From Streptomyces sp. NK15101 (GTDB lineage Bacteria > Actinomycetota > Actinomycetes > Streptomycetales > Streptomycetaceae), in the NCBI RefSeq assembly GCF_020400725.1, contig NZ_JAINVG010000064.1, positions 1-44,327 on the forward strand: DNA of 44,327 nt, in the 5' to 3' direction. The notes beneath the pieces are model-generated. The model was given only the letters and a program-made list of their open reading frames with translations, was not told the origin of the DNA and did not search any database. Positions 8,046 to 15,647 of this stretch are shown one piece after another. Position numbers and translations under genes: made by a program. Positions within the stretch are counted from its first letter, which is position 1. Every line of letters starts with the position of its first letter.

Positions 8046-9041
8046 GTGCAGCAGCCGCACCGCGTCGCCGTCCTCGCCCTGCCCGGCCTCCTCCCCTTCG
8101 AGCTGGGCATCCCGCACCGCATCTTCGGCCGCGCGAAGGACCCCGGGGGCCGGCCGCTGTACGAGATCGTGACCTGCGCCCCGAAGGCCGGTCCGGTGCC
8201 GACGGACGCCGACTTCTCGATCCACGTCGAGCACGGCCCGGAGGCCCTCGCGACCGCCGACACGGTCGTCGTGCCCGCCTCGTACGAGCTCGGTCCGGTC
8301 CACGAGGAGGGCAGGCTCCCCGAGGAGCTGGCCGCGGCGCTCGGCCACATCAGGCCCGGCACCCGGCTCGTCTCCATCTGCACCGGCGGGTACGTGCTCG
8401 CCGCCGCCGGCTTCCTCGACGGGCGCCCGGCCACCACCCACTGGGCGTCCGCCGAGCACTTCCAGCGCCTCTTCCCGAGCGTGCGGGTCGACGCCGACGT
8501 CCTCTTCATCGACGACGGCGACGTCCTCACCTCGGCCGGGGTGGCGGCCGGGATCGACCTCTGCCTGCACATCGTGCGCCGCGACCACGGCACGGCCGTC
8601 GCCAACGAGGTCGCCCGCCGGACCGTCGTACCGCCCCACCGGGACGGTGGCCAGGCCCAGTACATCGAGCGGCCCCTGCCGGAGAGCGGCACCCACACCA
8701 CGACCACCGCGCGGGCCTGGGCGCTGGCCCACCTCCACGAGCCGATCCAGCTGCGGGACCTGGCGGAGAAGGAGGCGATGAGCGTCCGGACGTTCACCCG
8801 CCGCTTCCGCGACGAGGTCGGCCTCAGCCCCGGCCAGTGGCTCACCCAGCAGCGCGTCGAACGCGCCCGGCACCTCCTGGAGTCCACCGGCCTGCCCATC
8901 GACCGGGTCGCCCGGGACGCCGGCTTCGGCACGGCCCAGTCGCTGCGGGTGCACCTGATGAGCGCGATCGGGGTGACCCCGACGTCCTACCGGCGGACGT
9001 TCCGCTCGGGTGCCTCCGCGGCGGCGTCCGCCGCGACCTGA
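8046..9041 (+). CDS. GlxA-family transcriptional regulator (DJ-1/PfpI domain + AraC HTH)
   Basis: Protein of 331 aa. Residues 1-180 form a DJ-1/PfpI-like amidotransferase fold (VAVLALPGLLPFELGIPHRI, TRLVSICTGGYVLAAAGFLDG, ATTHWASAEHFQ). The nucleophile-elbow Cys in SICTGGYVLA is present. Residues of about 215-320 form an AraC double HTH (LRDLAEKEAMSVRTFTRRFR, GLSPGQWLTQQRVERARHLL, VARDAGFGTAQSLRVHL). GTG 8046 is chosen because GGAGGGAG lies 10 nt upstream; the frame is open far upstream only as a shadow of the MFS gene. It probably controls the flanking MFS genes. Its 3' end overlaps the convergent MFS gene by 55 bp. Confidence 0.92.
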   Translation: MQQPHRVAVLALPGLLPFELGIPHRIFGRAKDPGGRPLYEIVTCAPKAGPVPTDADFSIHVEHGPEALATADTVVVPASYELGPVHEEGRLPEELAAALGHIRPGTRLVSICTGGYVLAAAGFLDGRPATTHWASAEHFQRLFPSVRVDADVLFIDDGDVLTSAGVAAGIDLCLHIVRRDHGTAVANEVARRTVVPPHRDGGQAQYIERPLPESGTHTTTTARAWALAHLHEPIQLRDLAEKEAMSVRTFTRRFRDEVGLSPGQWLTQQRVERARHLLESTGLPIDRVARDAGFGTAQSLRVHLMSAIGVTPTSYRRTFRSGASAAASAAT

Positions 9042-10267
9042 GCACCGGGCGCGACCCCCACGGCACCGGGCGCGACTCCCGCCCGGACCTCCGGCACGTC
9101 GGGGGTGCGCCGGGACAGCCGCCGCTCCCCCACCGCGCCGATCGCCGTGAGCAGCGCCGTGAGGCCCACCCCGCAGAGGATCGCCGTCGACGGGGCCACC
9201 ACCTCCAGCAGCCCGCCGGCGAGGCTGCCGCCGGCCGCGTAACCGGCGCCCACCGCCGCGTACATGACCGAGTACCCGGCGGCGAGCGCGCCCGGCGGGA
9301 GGACCTGCCGGAGCTGCAGGTTCCGGGTGAGGCTCGCCGGGGCCTGGAGGAGGCCGGCGGCCACCAGGGCGACCGCGATCGCCGCCGTCCAGGGCAGTAC
9401 GGCGACCAGCGCGACGCCCGCGGCCACGCCGAGGACCAGGACCATGGACTGGACGGCCGGCGGGCCGGGCCAGCCCTCCCGGAGGCCGTACAGGAACGCG
9501 CCGACCGCCGAGCCGATCGAGAAGCCGGCGAGCAGCGGGCCCGCCCAGCCGATGCCGATCCCGCGCTGTTCGAGGAGGGCGGGCAGGATGAGTTCGGCGA
9601 GCGCGAGCAGGGTGAGGCCGGCGGCTCCCAGGACGTACACGGGCCAGGCCCGCAGCAGGGTCCGCCGCATCGACGCCCCCTTCTCCTGCGCCTCGGCGGA
9701 CCAGCCGGCCGGCAGCAGCCGCAGCCCGGCCACCGAGAGCCCCGTCAGGAGGCCTTGCAGCAGCAGCGGCACCGCCGGGCCGACGCCGAGCGCCAGGCCG
9801 GTGGTGAGCGCGGGTGCGGCCGCCCAGAGGAGGAAGGTCGTCATCGACTCCACGCTCATCGCCTGGTTGACGGCCCGCTCCGGGACGAGGCTGGTGAGCA
9901 GGGCCCGCAGCGCGCCGGGCACGGCGGCGGGTCCGGTGCCCGCGACCAGCGCGAGGGCGGCGAGGACGACGGGGTGGGCACCGGGCGCGAGCCCGAGCCC
10001 GGTGAACCCGGCGGCGCCGACCGCGAGCCCGGCGACGAGCTGCGGCCGGGCCCGCTCCGCGTTCAGCCGCATGCCGAGGACGGGCGCGGCGAGGATCTCC
10101 CCGAGGACGTACACGGCGGCGAGGGCCGCCCCGAGCGTGTAGCCGCCGGGCCGCTCCCGCACGAGGAACACGAGCGCGAGCGGCGCCATGGCGACGGGCA
10201 GCCGGCCGGTGACCATGACGGCGGACCAGGCGAGGACGGAGCGGGTGGCGAGCTCGCGGTAGGACAT
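8987..10267 (-). CDS. MFS transporter
   Basis: Protein of 426 aa with 12 predicted helices (for example TGRLPVAMAPLALVFLVRER and VLGEILAAPVLGMRLNAERA). The N-terminus MSYRELATRSVLAWSAVMVT is typical of a small actinobacterial MFS group lacking a strict motif A. The last 50 residues are a soluble Ala/Val/Pro-rich tail (GVAPGAVGVAPGAQVAADAA) with a short DNA repeat, and this tail-coding part is what overlaps the convergent GlxA-type gene. The substrate is unknown. ATG 10267 is the first start; no strong ribosome site is visible. Confidence 0.85.
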   Translation of the reverse strand: MSYRELATRSVLAWSAVMVTGRLPVAMAPLALVFLVRERPGGYTLGAALAAVYVLGEILAAPVLGMRLNAERARPQLVAGLAVGAAGFTGLGLAPGAHPVVLAALALVAGTGPAAVPGALRALLTSLVPERAVNQAMSVESMTTFLLWAAAPALTTGLALGVGPAVPLLLQGLLTGLSVAGLRLLPAGWSAEAQEKGASMRRTLLRAWPVYVLGAAGLTLLALAELILPALLEQRGIGIGWAGPLLAGFSIGSAVGAFLYGLREGWPGPPAVQSMVLVLGVAAGVALVAVLPWTAAIAVALVAAGLLQAPASLTRNLQLRQVLPPGALAAGYSVMYAAVGAGYAAGGSLAGGLLEVVAPSTAILCGVGLTALLTAIGAVGERRLSRRTPDVPEVRAGVAPGAVGVAPGAQVAADAAAEAPERNVRR

Positions 10268-10321
10268 GACCGGGACCGTAACGGCCGACGGCTCCGGGCC
10301 CCACCGCGTTTCGCGGGTCGG

Positions 10322-11371
10322 TCAGAAGGTGAGCACGCCCCGCGCCACCTTCCCCCGTTCCGCGTCCTGGACGGCCCGTGCGAAGTCCTCCACGGGGTAG
10401 GTCCGGGTCACCAGTTCGTCGAGGAGGAGGGTTCCGGAGCGGTACAGCTCCGCGTAGAGGGCGATGTCCTTCTGCGGGCGGGAGGAGCCGTACCGGCAGC
10501 CCAGGATCGACTTGTCCAGGAACATCGCGGCCGGCGGGAAGCTCGCCTCCGCCTTCGGCGCGGTCATGCCGAGCAGGACCGCCTGGCCGTGCCGGTCGAG
10601 GAGGTCGATCGCGGTCCGGACGAGACCGGTGTGGCCGACGCACTCGAAGACGTGGTCGGCGCCGGTGGGCAGGACGTCCCGCACGCCGTCGGCGGAGGCG
10701 AGGAAGTGGGTCGCCCCGAACCGCCGGGCCACCGCCTCCTTCTCCGGGTTCGTGTCGACGGCGACGATCGTCAGCGCGCCCGCGATCCGCGCGCCCTGGA
10801 GGACGTTCAGGCCGATGCCGCCGGTGCCGATGACGACGACGGTGTCGCCGCGGTCGACCTTCGCCCGGTTCAGTACGGCTCCGACGCCGGTGAGGACGCC
10901 GCAGCCCATGAGGGCGGCGGAGGTCAGCGGGATGTCCTTCGGGATCTTCACGGCCTGGACGGCCTTGACGACGGTCCGCTCGGCGAAGGCCGAGTTCGAG
11001 GCGAACTGGTGGAGGGGCCGCCCGTCGCGCGAGAACGGCTGCCCCGGCATCCCGATCGCCTTCCGGCACATGGTCGGCCGGCCCCGGTCGCAGTCGGCGC
11101 AGGCGCCGCAGTTCGCGAGGGTGGACAGGGCGACGTGGTCGCCGGGCGTGACGTGGACGACCCCCGGGCCGACGGCCCGGACGACACCGGCGCCCTCGTG
11201 GCCGAGGACGACGGGCGGGGGGAAGGGGATGGTCCCGTCGACGACGGACAGATCGCTGTGGCAGAGCCCGGCGGCGGCGATCGCCACGAGCACCTCGCCG
11301 GGGCCGGGGTCCCGCACCTCCAGGTCGTCGACGACCTGGACCCGCTTCCCGTCGAAGACGACGCCTCTCAT
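10322..11371 (-). CDS. Zn-dependent alcohol dehydrogenase (MDR superfamily)
   Basis: Protein of 349 aa, the standard MDR length. Catalytic zinc ligands are C37 in GLCHSD, H58-E59 in LGHEGAG and C157 in MGCGVLTG. The structural zinc lobe has C88, C91, C94 and C102 in the C-x2-C-x2-C-x7-C pattern. The nucleotide-binding motif GTGGIG is at about 182-187, followed by VAVDTN, whose Asp favours NAD(H). It probably oxidises an alcohol intermediate in the catabolic island. Its ATG overlaps the stop of the upstream SDR gene (ATGA), so the two are translationally coupled and share the operator at 12376. Confidence 0.93.
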   Translation of the reverse strand: MRGVVFDGKRVQVVDDLEVRDPGPGEVLVAIAAAGLCHSDLSVVDGTIPFPPPVVLGHEGAGVVRAVGPGVVHVTPGDHVALSTLANCGACADCDRGRPTMCRKAIGMPGQPFSRDGRPLHQFASNSAFAERTVVKAVQAVKIPKDIPLTSAALMGCGVLTGVGAVLNRAKVDRGDTVVVIGTGGIGLNVLQGARIAGALTIVAVDTNPEKEAVARRFGATHFLASADGVRDVLPTGADHVFECVGHTGLVRTAIDLLDRHGQAVLLGMTAPKAEASFPPAAMFLDKSILGCRYGSSRPQKDIALYAELYRSGTLLLDELVTRTYPVEDFARAVQDAERGKVARGVLTF

Positions 11372-12354
11372 GACCGCTCCCCCTCGCCGGCGCCGGGGCG
11401 CGTGCCCGCGTCGGAACGCTCACCGACGCCGGAGCGCGCGCCCGCGTTGGGGCGCGCGCCCTCCGCCGCCGCCTTCGCCATCTCCTCCAGGCGCGCCAGC
11501 ATCGGCATCGGGTCCGTCCCCACCGTCCCCGGCAGGAAGTCCGCGATGCGTTCGGGGGTCCACGCGCCGCCCTCGGCGTAGCCCGCGCGCAGTTCCCGGG
11601 GCTGGGCCCAGACCGCGATCTTGGGGCCGGCGACGGTGTACACCTGGCCGGTGATCCGTTCCTCCCTGGCCCGCTCGCTCAGCAGGTAGACGACGAGCGC
11701 GGCCACGTCCTCCGGTTCGCCGATCTCCTTGAGCTCCATGGGGACGTTCGCGGACATCCGGGTGCGCGCCACGGGCGCGACCGCGTTCGCGGTGACCCCG
11801 TACTTGTGGAGGCCGAGGGCCGCGCTCCGCACGAGGGAGATGATCCCGCCCTTCGCCGCCGAGTAGTTGGCCTGGGCCACGGAGCCCTGGTGGTTGCCGC
11901 TGGTGAAGCCGATGAGGGTCCCGGTGCCCTGCTTGCGCATGACCGCCGACGCCGCCCGGAAGACGGTGAAGGTGCCCTTCAGGTGGGTGGCGACGACCGG
12001 GTCCCACTCCTCCTCGGACATGTTGAAGAGCATCCGCTCGCGCAGGATGCCGGCGACGCACACGACCCCGTCGACGCGTCCGTACGCGGTGAGGGCGGTC
12101 TCGACGACCCGCGCCCCGCCCGCCATCGTGGAGACGTCGTCCGCGACGGCGACGGCGGTCCCGCCCGCCGCCTCGATCTCCTTCACGACCGTCGCGGCGA
12201 TCTCCGAGGTCGGCTCGCCGCCCCCGATCGACACCCCGTAGTCGTTGACGACGACCTTCGCGCCCTCCGCCGCGCAGGCGAGGGCGACGGCGCGGCCGAT
12301 GCCGCGCCCCGCTCCCGTCACGGCGACGACCTTGCCAGCCAAGAAGTTCCCCAC
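11368..12354 (-). CDS. Short-chain dehydrogenase/reductase (3-hydroxyacyl-CoA dehydrogenase-like)
   Basis: Protein of 328 aa. The cofactor motif TGAGRGIG is at 13-20, followed by VVVNDYG, which resembles the SDR domain of peroxisomal multifunctional beta-oxidation enzymes. Catalytic S152, Y164 and K168 are present (YSAAK). SDRs are usually about 250-300 aa; the extra C-terminal tail is low-complexity (repeats of GAR/GER with Pro and Ala). A role in oxidising a hydroxyacyl-CoA or cyclic alcohol fits the neighbours. GTG 12354 lies 21 bp from the palindromic operator. It overlaps the downstream alcohol dehydrogenase gene by 4 bp. Confidence 0.92.
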   Translation of the reverse strand: MGNFLAGKVVAVTGAGRGIGRAVALACAAEGAKVVVNDYGVSIGGGEPTSEIAATVVKEIEAAGGTAVAVADDVSTMAGGARVVETALTAYGRVDGVVCVAGILRERMLFNMSEEEWDPVVATHLKGTFTVFRAASAVMRKQGTGTLIGFTSGNHQGSVAQANYSAAKGGIISLVRSAALGLHKYGVTANAVAPVARTRMSANVPMELKEIGEPEDVAALVVYLLSERAREERITGQVYTVAGPKIAVWAQPRELRAGYAEGGAWTPERIADFLPGTVGTDPMPMLARLEEMAKAAAEGARPNAGARSGVGERSDAGTRPGAGEGERS

Positions 12355-12375
12355 GCCCGGCCCCTTCCCGCGGTT

Positions 12376-12392
12376 TCTGACGGACCGTTAGA
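12376..12392. promoter_or_regulatory. 17-bp palindromic operator, site 2 (SDR operon / cyclase divergent promoter)
   Basis: TCTGACGGACCGTTAGA is the best match to the shared palindrome, with one deviation from perfect symmetry. It sits between the divergent SDR and cyclase genes, 21 bp from the SDR start and 45 bp from the cyclase start, so one bound dimer could silence both. Confidence 0.75.
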
Positions 12393-12437
12393 TTTAAGGC
12401 CCGCCGGGTCCGCGAGCACAAGACCTCAGGAGGTCCC

Positions 12438-13364
12438 ATGTCCCTGCCCGCCGAGTTCCACGGCATCGCCGAGCGCGTGAACAACTGGGGCCGCTGGGGG
12501 GCCGACGACGAGATCGGAACGCTGAACCTGATCACCGGGGACGTGGTGCGGGCCGCCGTCGGCGAGGTCCGCACCGGCCGCCGGATACCGCTCGCGCTTC
12601 CGCTGAAGGAGGACGGCGTCCAGGCGGGACTGATCCCGGGACGGATCAACCCCCTCCACAGCATGGTCCAGATCAACCAGGAGATCTTCGGCCCGGGCAC
12701 GGTGGCCTGCAGCGACGACGCCGTCACCATGGGCCTGCAGGCGGCCACCCACTGGGACGCGCTGACCCACGTCTCCCACTCGGGGAGGATCTACAACGGC
12801 CGCCCCGCCACGACCATCACCGCCCACTCGCGCGCCGAGTTCAGCGGCATCGACAAGGCCGCCCCCATCGTCTCGCGCGGGGTCCTGCTCGACGTGGCCC
12901 GTGCGAAGGGCGTGGACCGGCTGCCGGGGGGCCATGCCGTGACCCCCGAAGACCTCGCGGAGGCGGAGGAGTTCGGGCGGGTCACCGTACGGGCGGGGGA
13001 CATCGTGCTGGTCCGCACCGGCCAGATCCAGGTCTACCTGGCCGGCGACAGACACGGTTACGGCTTCCCGTCGCCGGGGCTGTCCGTCCGCACCCCGGAG
13101 TGGTTCCACGCCAGGGACGTGGCGGCCGTCGCCAACGACACCCTCACCTTCGAGATCTTCCCGCCGGAGATCGAGAACCTCTGGCTGCCCGTCCACGCTC
13201 TCGACCTGGTCGAGATGGGCATGCACCAGGGCCAGAACTGGAACCTCGAAGCCCTGTCCACAGCCTGTGCGGAAGAGGGCCGTTACGGCTTCCTCCTCTC
13301 CGCGATGGCCGAGCCCTTCGTCGGCGGCACGGGCACACCGGTGGCGCCGGTGGCGATCCTCTAG
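12438..13364 (+). CDS. Cyclase-family hydrolase (kynurenine formamidase-like fold)
   Basis: Protein of 308 aa. The family's metal motif is seen as THWDALTH (T104-H111), corresponding to H-x-G/W-T-H-x-D-x-P/L-x-H of cyclase/KynB proteins; the N-terminal NNWGRWGADDEIGTLN is characteristic of the longer actinobacterial and fungal branch. Such enzymes hydrolyse amides or ring-opening intermediates using zinc or manganese. ATG 12438 is preceded by AGGAGG with ideal spacing. It is divergent from the SDR operon over a shared operator, which places it in the same catabolic regulon. The exact substrate cannot be read from the sequence. Confidence 0.88.
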   Translation: MSLPAEFHGIAERVNNWGRWGADDEIGTLNLITGDVVRAAVGEVRTGRRIPLALPLKEDGVQAGLIPGRINPLHSMVQINQEIFGPGTVACSDDAVTMGLQAATHWDALTHVSHSGRIYNGRPATTITAHSRAEFSGIDKAAPIVSRGVLLDVARAKGVDRLPGGHAVTPEDLAEAEEFGRVTVRAGDIVLVRTGQIQVYLAGDRHGYGFPSPGLSVRTPEWFHARDVAAVANDTLTFEIFPPEIENLWLPVHALDLVEMGMHQGQNWNLEALSTACAEEGRYGFLLSAMAEPFVGGTGTPVAPVAIL

Positions 13365-13419
13365 GAGCCCTCGGGAGCGGATCTCCGGTCCAGCGCCTCC
13401 GGGAAGGGACTCCGGCCCA

Positions 13420-13620
13420 GTGCGGGCCCCTGAAGCGCCACTGCTGGTCGAACCCCGGGTCCCACGGGTACGCCTGGAGGACGTTCGCCGCGTGGGCGAC
13501 ACTGCCGTGGGCGACGATCTCGTACCAGCCGGTGCCCACGGGCCGTTGCCGCATCGCCCCCGCCGGGACCGTCAGACCCCAGAGGCCGCTGGCCACGGCG
13601 ACGTCGAAACAGGCCCACGT
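13420..13620 (-). pseudogene. Degraded ricin-type (RICIN) lectin domain remnant
   Basis: In the 565-bp gap between the cyclase and the ATPase, one minus-strand frame reads VGTGWYEIVAHGSVAHAANV, then LQAYPWDPGFDQQWRF. This is the ricin B-lectin pattern (Y-x-I-V ... A-N-V-x-Q ... Q-Q-W-R-F) with the usual SGKALDV strand missing. There is no start codon, signal peptide or second repeat, so it looks like a leftover of a secreted carbohydrate-binding protein. The rest of 13365-13929 shows no convincing gene. Confidence 0.45.
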
Positions 13621-13929
13621 GCGGGCGGTTCTACGTCTCTCCCATACACGGGCCGCACGTTCCACACGGTGCACTCGGTTCCTGGCCGTGGTTTCTTCTC
13701 TCTCGAAACCGGCTCTCCCCCACCTCACCCGGCCTAGGACGCACCCCACCCCCACGCACCCCGGCCCGGGCCGGCACGTTCCAGCGGGTGGCGGCGCACT
13801 CGCGCGCGCCCCGAGCACGGCACGACCCGCCGCCACCCGGCTGCGACCCGCACACGCCGAGGGCACACGGCCCTCGGCTCCCCTCGCCACGAATCGCTCA
13901 CCCCAGGGTGGGCAAAACGGAACGAACCG

Positions 13930-14367
13930 TCAACAGTGCACCCGTCCAGGGGACAAGGACGGCACCGGGGACACGGGCGCCATCCGGCCCACCTCGCACC
14001 AGATGCTCTTGCCGGCGCCCTCCGGCTGCCAGCCCCAGCGGTCCGCGAGGCCGTCCACCAGCTCCAGGCCGCGCCCGTTGGTGTCCTCGCCCTCCGCGTG
14101 CCGGGGCCGCGGCGGCCGGTCACTCGTGTCGGCCACCTCGACCCGCACCCCGCCCTCCGCGGCGAACAGCATCCGCAGCACCGCCGGACAGCCGGTGTGC
14201 ACCACGGCGTTGGTCACGAGTTCGGAGATCAGCAGCACCAGCGTCTCGGCGAGCGACTCGTCGTCCCCTATGCCCGACCCGGCGAGCCGCGAACGGGCCC
14301 ACCTCCGGGCTCGCCCCACCTCCGCCGGGTCCGGCCCGACCACCAACTGAACCTGAAGCACCTGCAC
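13930..14367 (-). CDS. ATP-binding protein, RsbW-type anti-sigma/serine kinase (HATPase_c)
   Basis: Protein of 145 aa, the usual length for the many orphan Streptomyces RsbW-like proteins. The GHKL fold motifs are present: N-box SELVTNAVVHTG, G1-type VEVADTSDRPP, and G2-type GRGLELVDGLADRWG, with the conserved tail KSIWCEV. It would bind ATP and bind or phosphorylate a sigma factor or STAS-domain antagonist. No partner is adjacent; the STAS protein at 19586 is 5.2 kb away. ATG 14367 follows a purine-poor leader, so the start is moderately sure. A possible small divergent ORF starts at 14495. Confidence 0.85.
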   Translation of the reverse strand: MQVLQVQLVVGPDPAEVGRARRWARSRLAGSGIGDDESLAETLVLLISELVTNAVVHTGCPAVLRMLFAAEGGVRVEVADTSDRPPRPRHAEGEDTNGRGLELVDGLADRWGWQPEGAGKSIWCEVGRMAPVSPVPSLSPGRVHC

Positions 14368-14494
14368 CGCTCACACCATCCGAACCGGCGGACAACACAC
14401 CTTCACGGAACGTGATTCCCTTGTGGGACAGCATGGTTGACGTACAGTCACCGCAACAAGCGCTTCGGGCATATTCCAGCGCGAAGGAGTACGC

Positions 14495-14662
14495 GTGGTC
14501 CATACTGTGCGACGCACGCTGCGGGTAGTCGAACGCCGGGCGCGAGCGGCGGGCATTCCCGGCCGCGGAGCCGCCACAGGGGCGACACCGGGACGATCCG
14601 GGCCGACGAGCACTCGCATCCCACGGAGCGTACCGGAGCCGGAGGCCGACTCCGGGCCGTGA
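14495..14662 (+). CDS. Possible small basic protein (55 aa), unknown
   Basis: GTG 14495 is preceded by GAAGGAG at 7-nt spacing, and an upstream TTGACG lies near 14433. The 55-aa product begins MVHTVRRTLRVVERRARAAG and is Arg-rich, with a Pro/Ser/Thr-rich tail. It is divergent from the RsbW-like ATPase, the position often taken by small regulators in Streptomyces. I recognise no family, and high GC makes short ORFs common, so it may be spurious. The remainder of 14368-14722 shows nothing else clear. Confidence 0.3.
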   Translation: MVHTVRRTLRVVERRARAAGIPGRGAATGATPGRSGPTSTRIPRSVPEPEADSGP

Positions 14663-14722
14663 CGGCCCCGTCGAAGGACACAACCCGATATCGACATTCC
14701 GCCACCCTCCGGGCACGCAGCG

Positions 14723-15640
14723 CTACAGCCCCGCCGCCACCGTCTCCTCCGCCCGCGCCGCGGGCATCCGCAGCTCGGCCCGCACCCAGGCCCGCTTCAG
14801 GTGCAGGTGCACGTCCGCCTCCCAGGTGAAGCCCATCCCGCCGTGCACCTGGAGACAGTCCCGCGCGTTGCCGACGGCGGCCTCGTCGGCGAGGAGCTTG
14901 GCCCCCGCGATCTCGACGGGATCGCCGGTCACGGACGCGGCCCACACGGCCGCCCGCGCGAGCTCGGCCCGCACGAGCATCCCGGCGCACAGGTGCTTCA
15001 CCGCCTGGAACCCCCCGATGACCTGCCCGAACTGCTCCCGCCGCCGAGCGTGTGAAACGGCCATGTCGGTGGTGGCCCGCGCGCTTCCGACCTGCTCGGC
15101 GGCGGTGAGCAGGGCCTCCGTCAGCCCCGTCGCGGGCAGGCGCCCCGCAGGGCGAGGGGGGTACCCCCCGCTCGGGGAAGGGCGGGCGCGCCCCCCGGGC
15201 CCGGGCACCCGATGGAGCGGCGTCAGCGGATCGACGGACCGCACCGGCACGGCACCGTCCACGTCCCCCAGCACCACGTCGGCCTCGTCCAGCCAGGGAA
15301 CGAGCCCCTCCGAGGCATCGGTCACCACGACGGCCCCCTCCGCGGCGCCCGGAACGGAACCCGCGGCCAGGTGCGTCGCGACCAGCGGCCCCGGCAGCAG
15401 CACCCTTCCCGCCTCCTCGAAGACGAGCACCGCCTCGGGGAGCCCGAGCCCCACGCCCCCCTCCTCCTCCGGGAGCCGGAGCGCGAAGAACCCGGCGTCG
15501 CCGAGCTCCCGCCACAGCTCCCGGTCCAAGGAGGCCTCGGAGACGGCCGCCCGCAGCGCCTCCCGGTCGAAGAGCCGCGCGAGCAGTTCCCGCACCCCTC
15601 GCCGCAACGCCCTCTGGTCCTCCGTGAGTCGGAAGTCCAC
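14723..15640 (-). CDS. Acyl-CoA dehydrogenase, short subunit (FadE-type)
   Basis: Protein of 305 aa, shorter than the usual 380-400. The N-terminal helical domain (MDFRLTEDQRALRRGVRELL) and C-terminal domain (ALLTAAEQVGSARATTDMAV, RREQFGQVIGGFQAVKH, CLQVHGGMGFTWEADVHLHL) are present, with a shortened middle beta domain. In that gap is a Pro/Gly/Arg-rich loop (GGRARPSPSGGYPPRPAGRL) whose DNA resembles part of the dispersed repeat. Such short ACADs pair with a longer one as alpha2beta2 heterotetramers in actinobacterial steroid and cyclic-acid degradation (known from mycobacterial FadE pairs). GTG 15640 lies 7 bp after the stop of the longer ACAD gene. Confidence 0.9.
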   Translation of the reverse strand: MDFRLTEDQRALRRGVRELLARLFDREALRAAVSEASLDRELWRELGDAGFFALRLPEEEGGVGLGLPEAVLVFEEAGRVLLPGPLVATHLAAGSVPGAAEGAVVVTDASEGLVPWLDEADVVLGDVDGAVPVRSVDPLTPLHRVPGPGGRARPSPSGGYPPRPAGRLPATGLTEALLTAAEQVGSARATTDMAVSHARRREQFGQVIGGFQAVKHLCAGMLVRAELARAAVWAASVTGDPVEIAGAKLLADEAAVGNARDCLQVHGGMGFTWEADVHLHLKRAWVRAELRMPAARAEETVAAGL

Positions 15641-15647
15641 GACAGGA

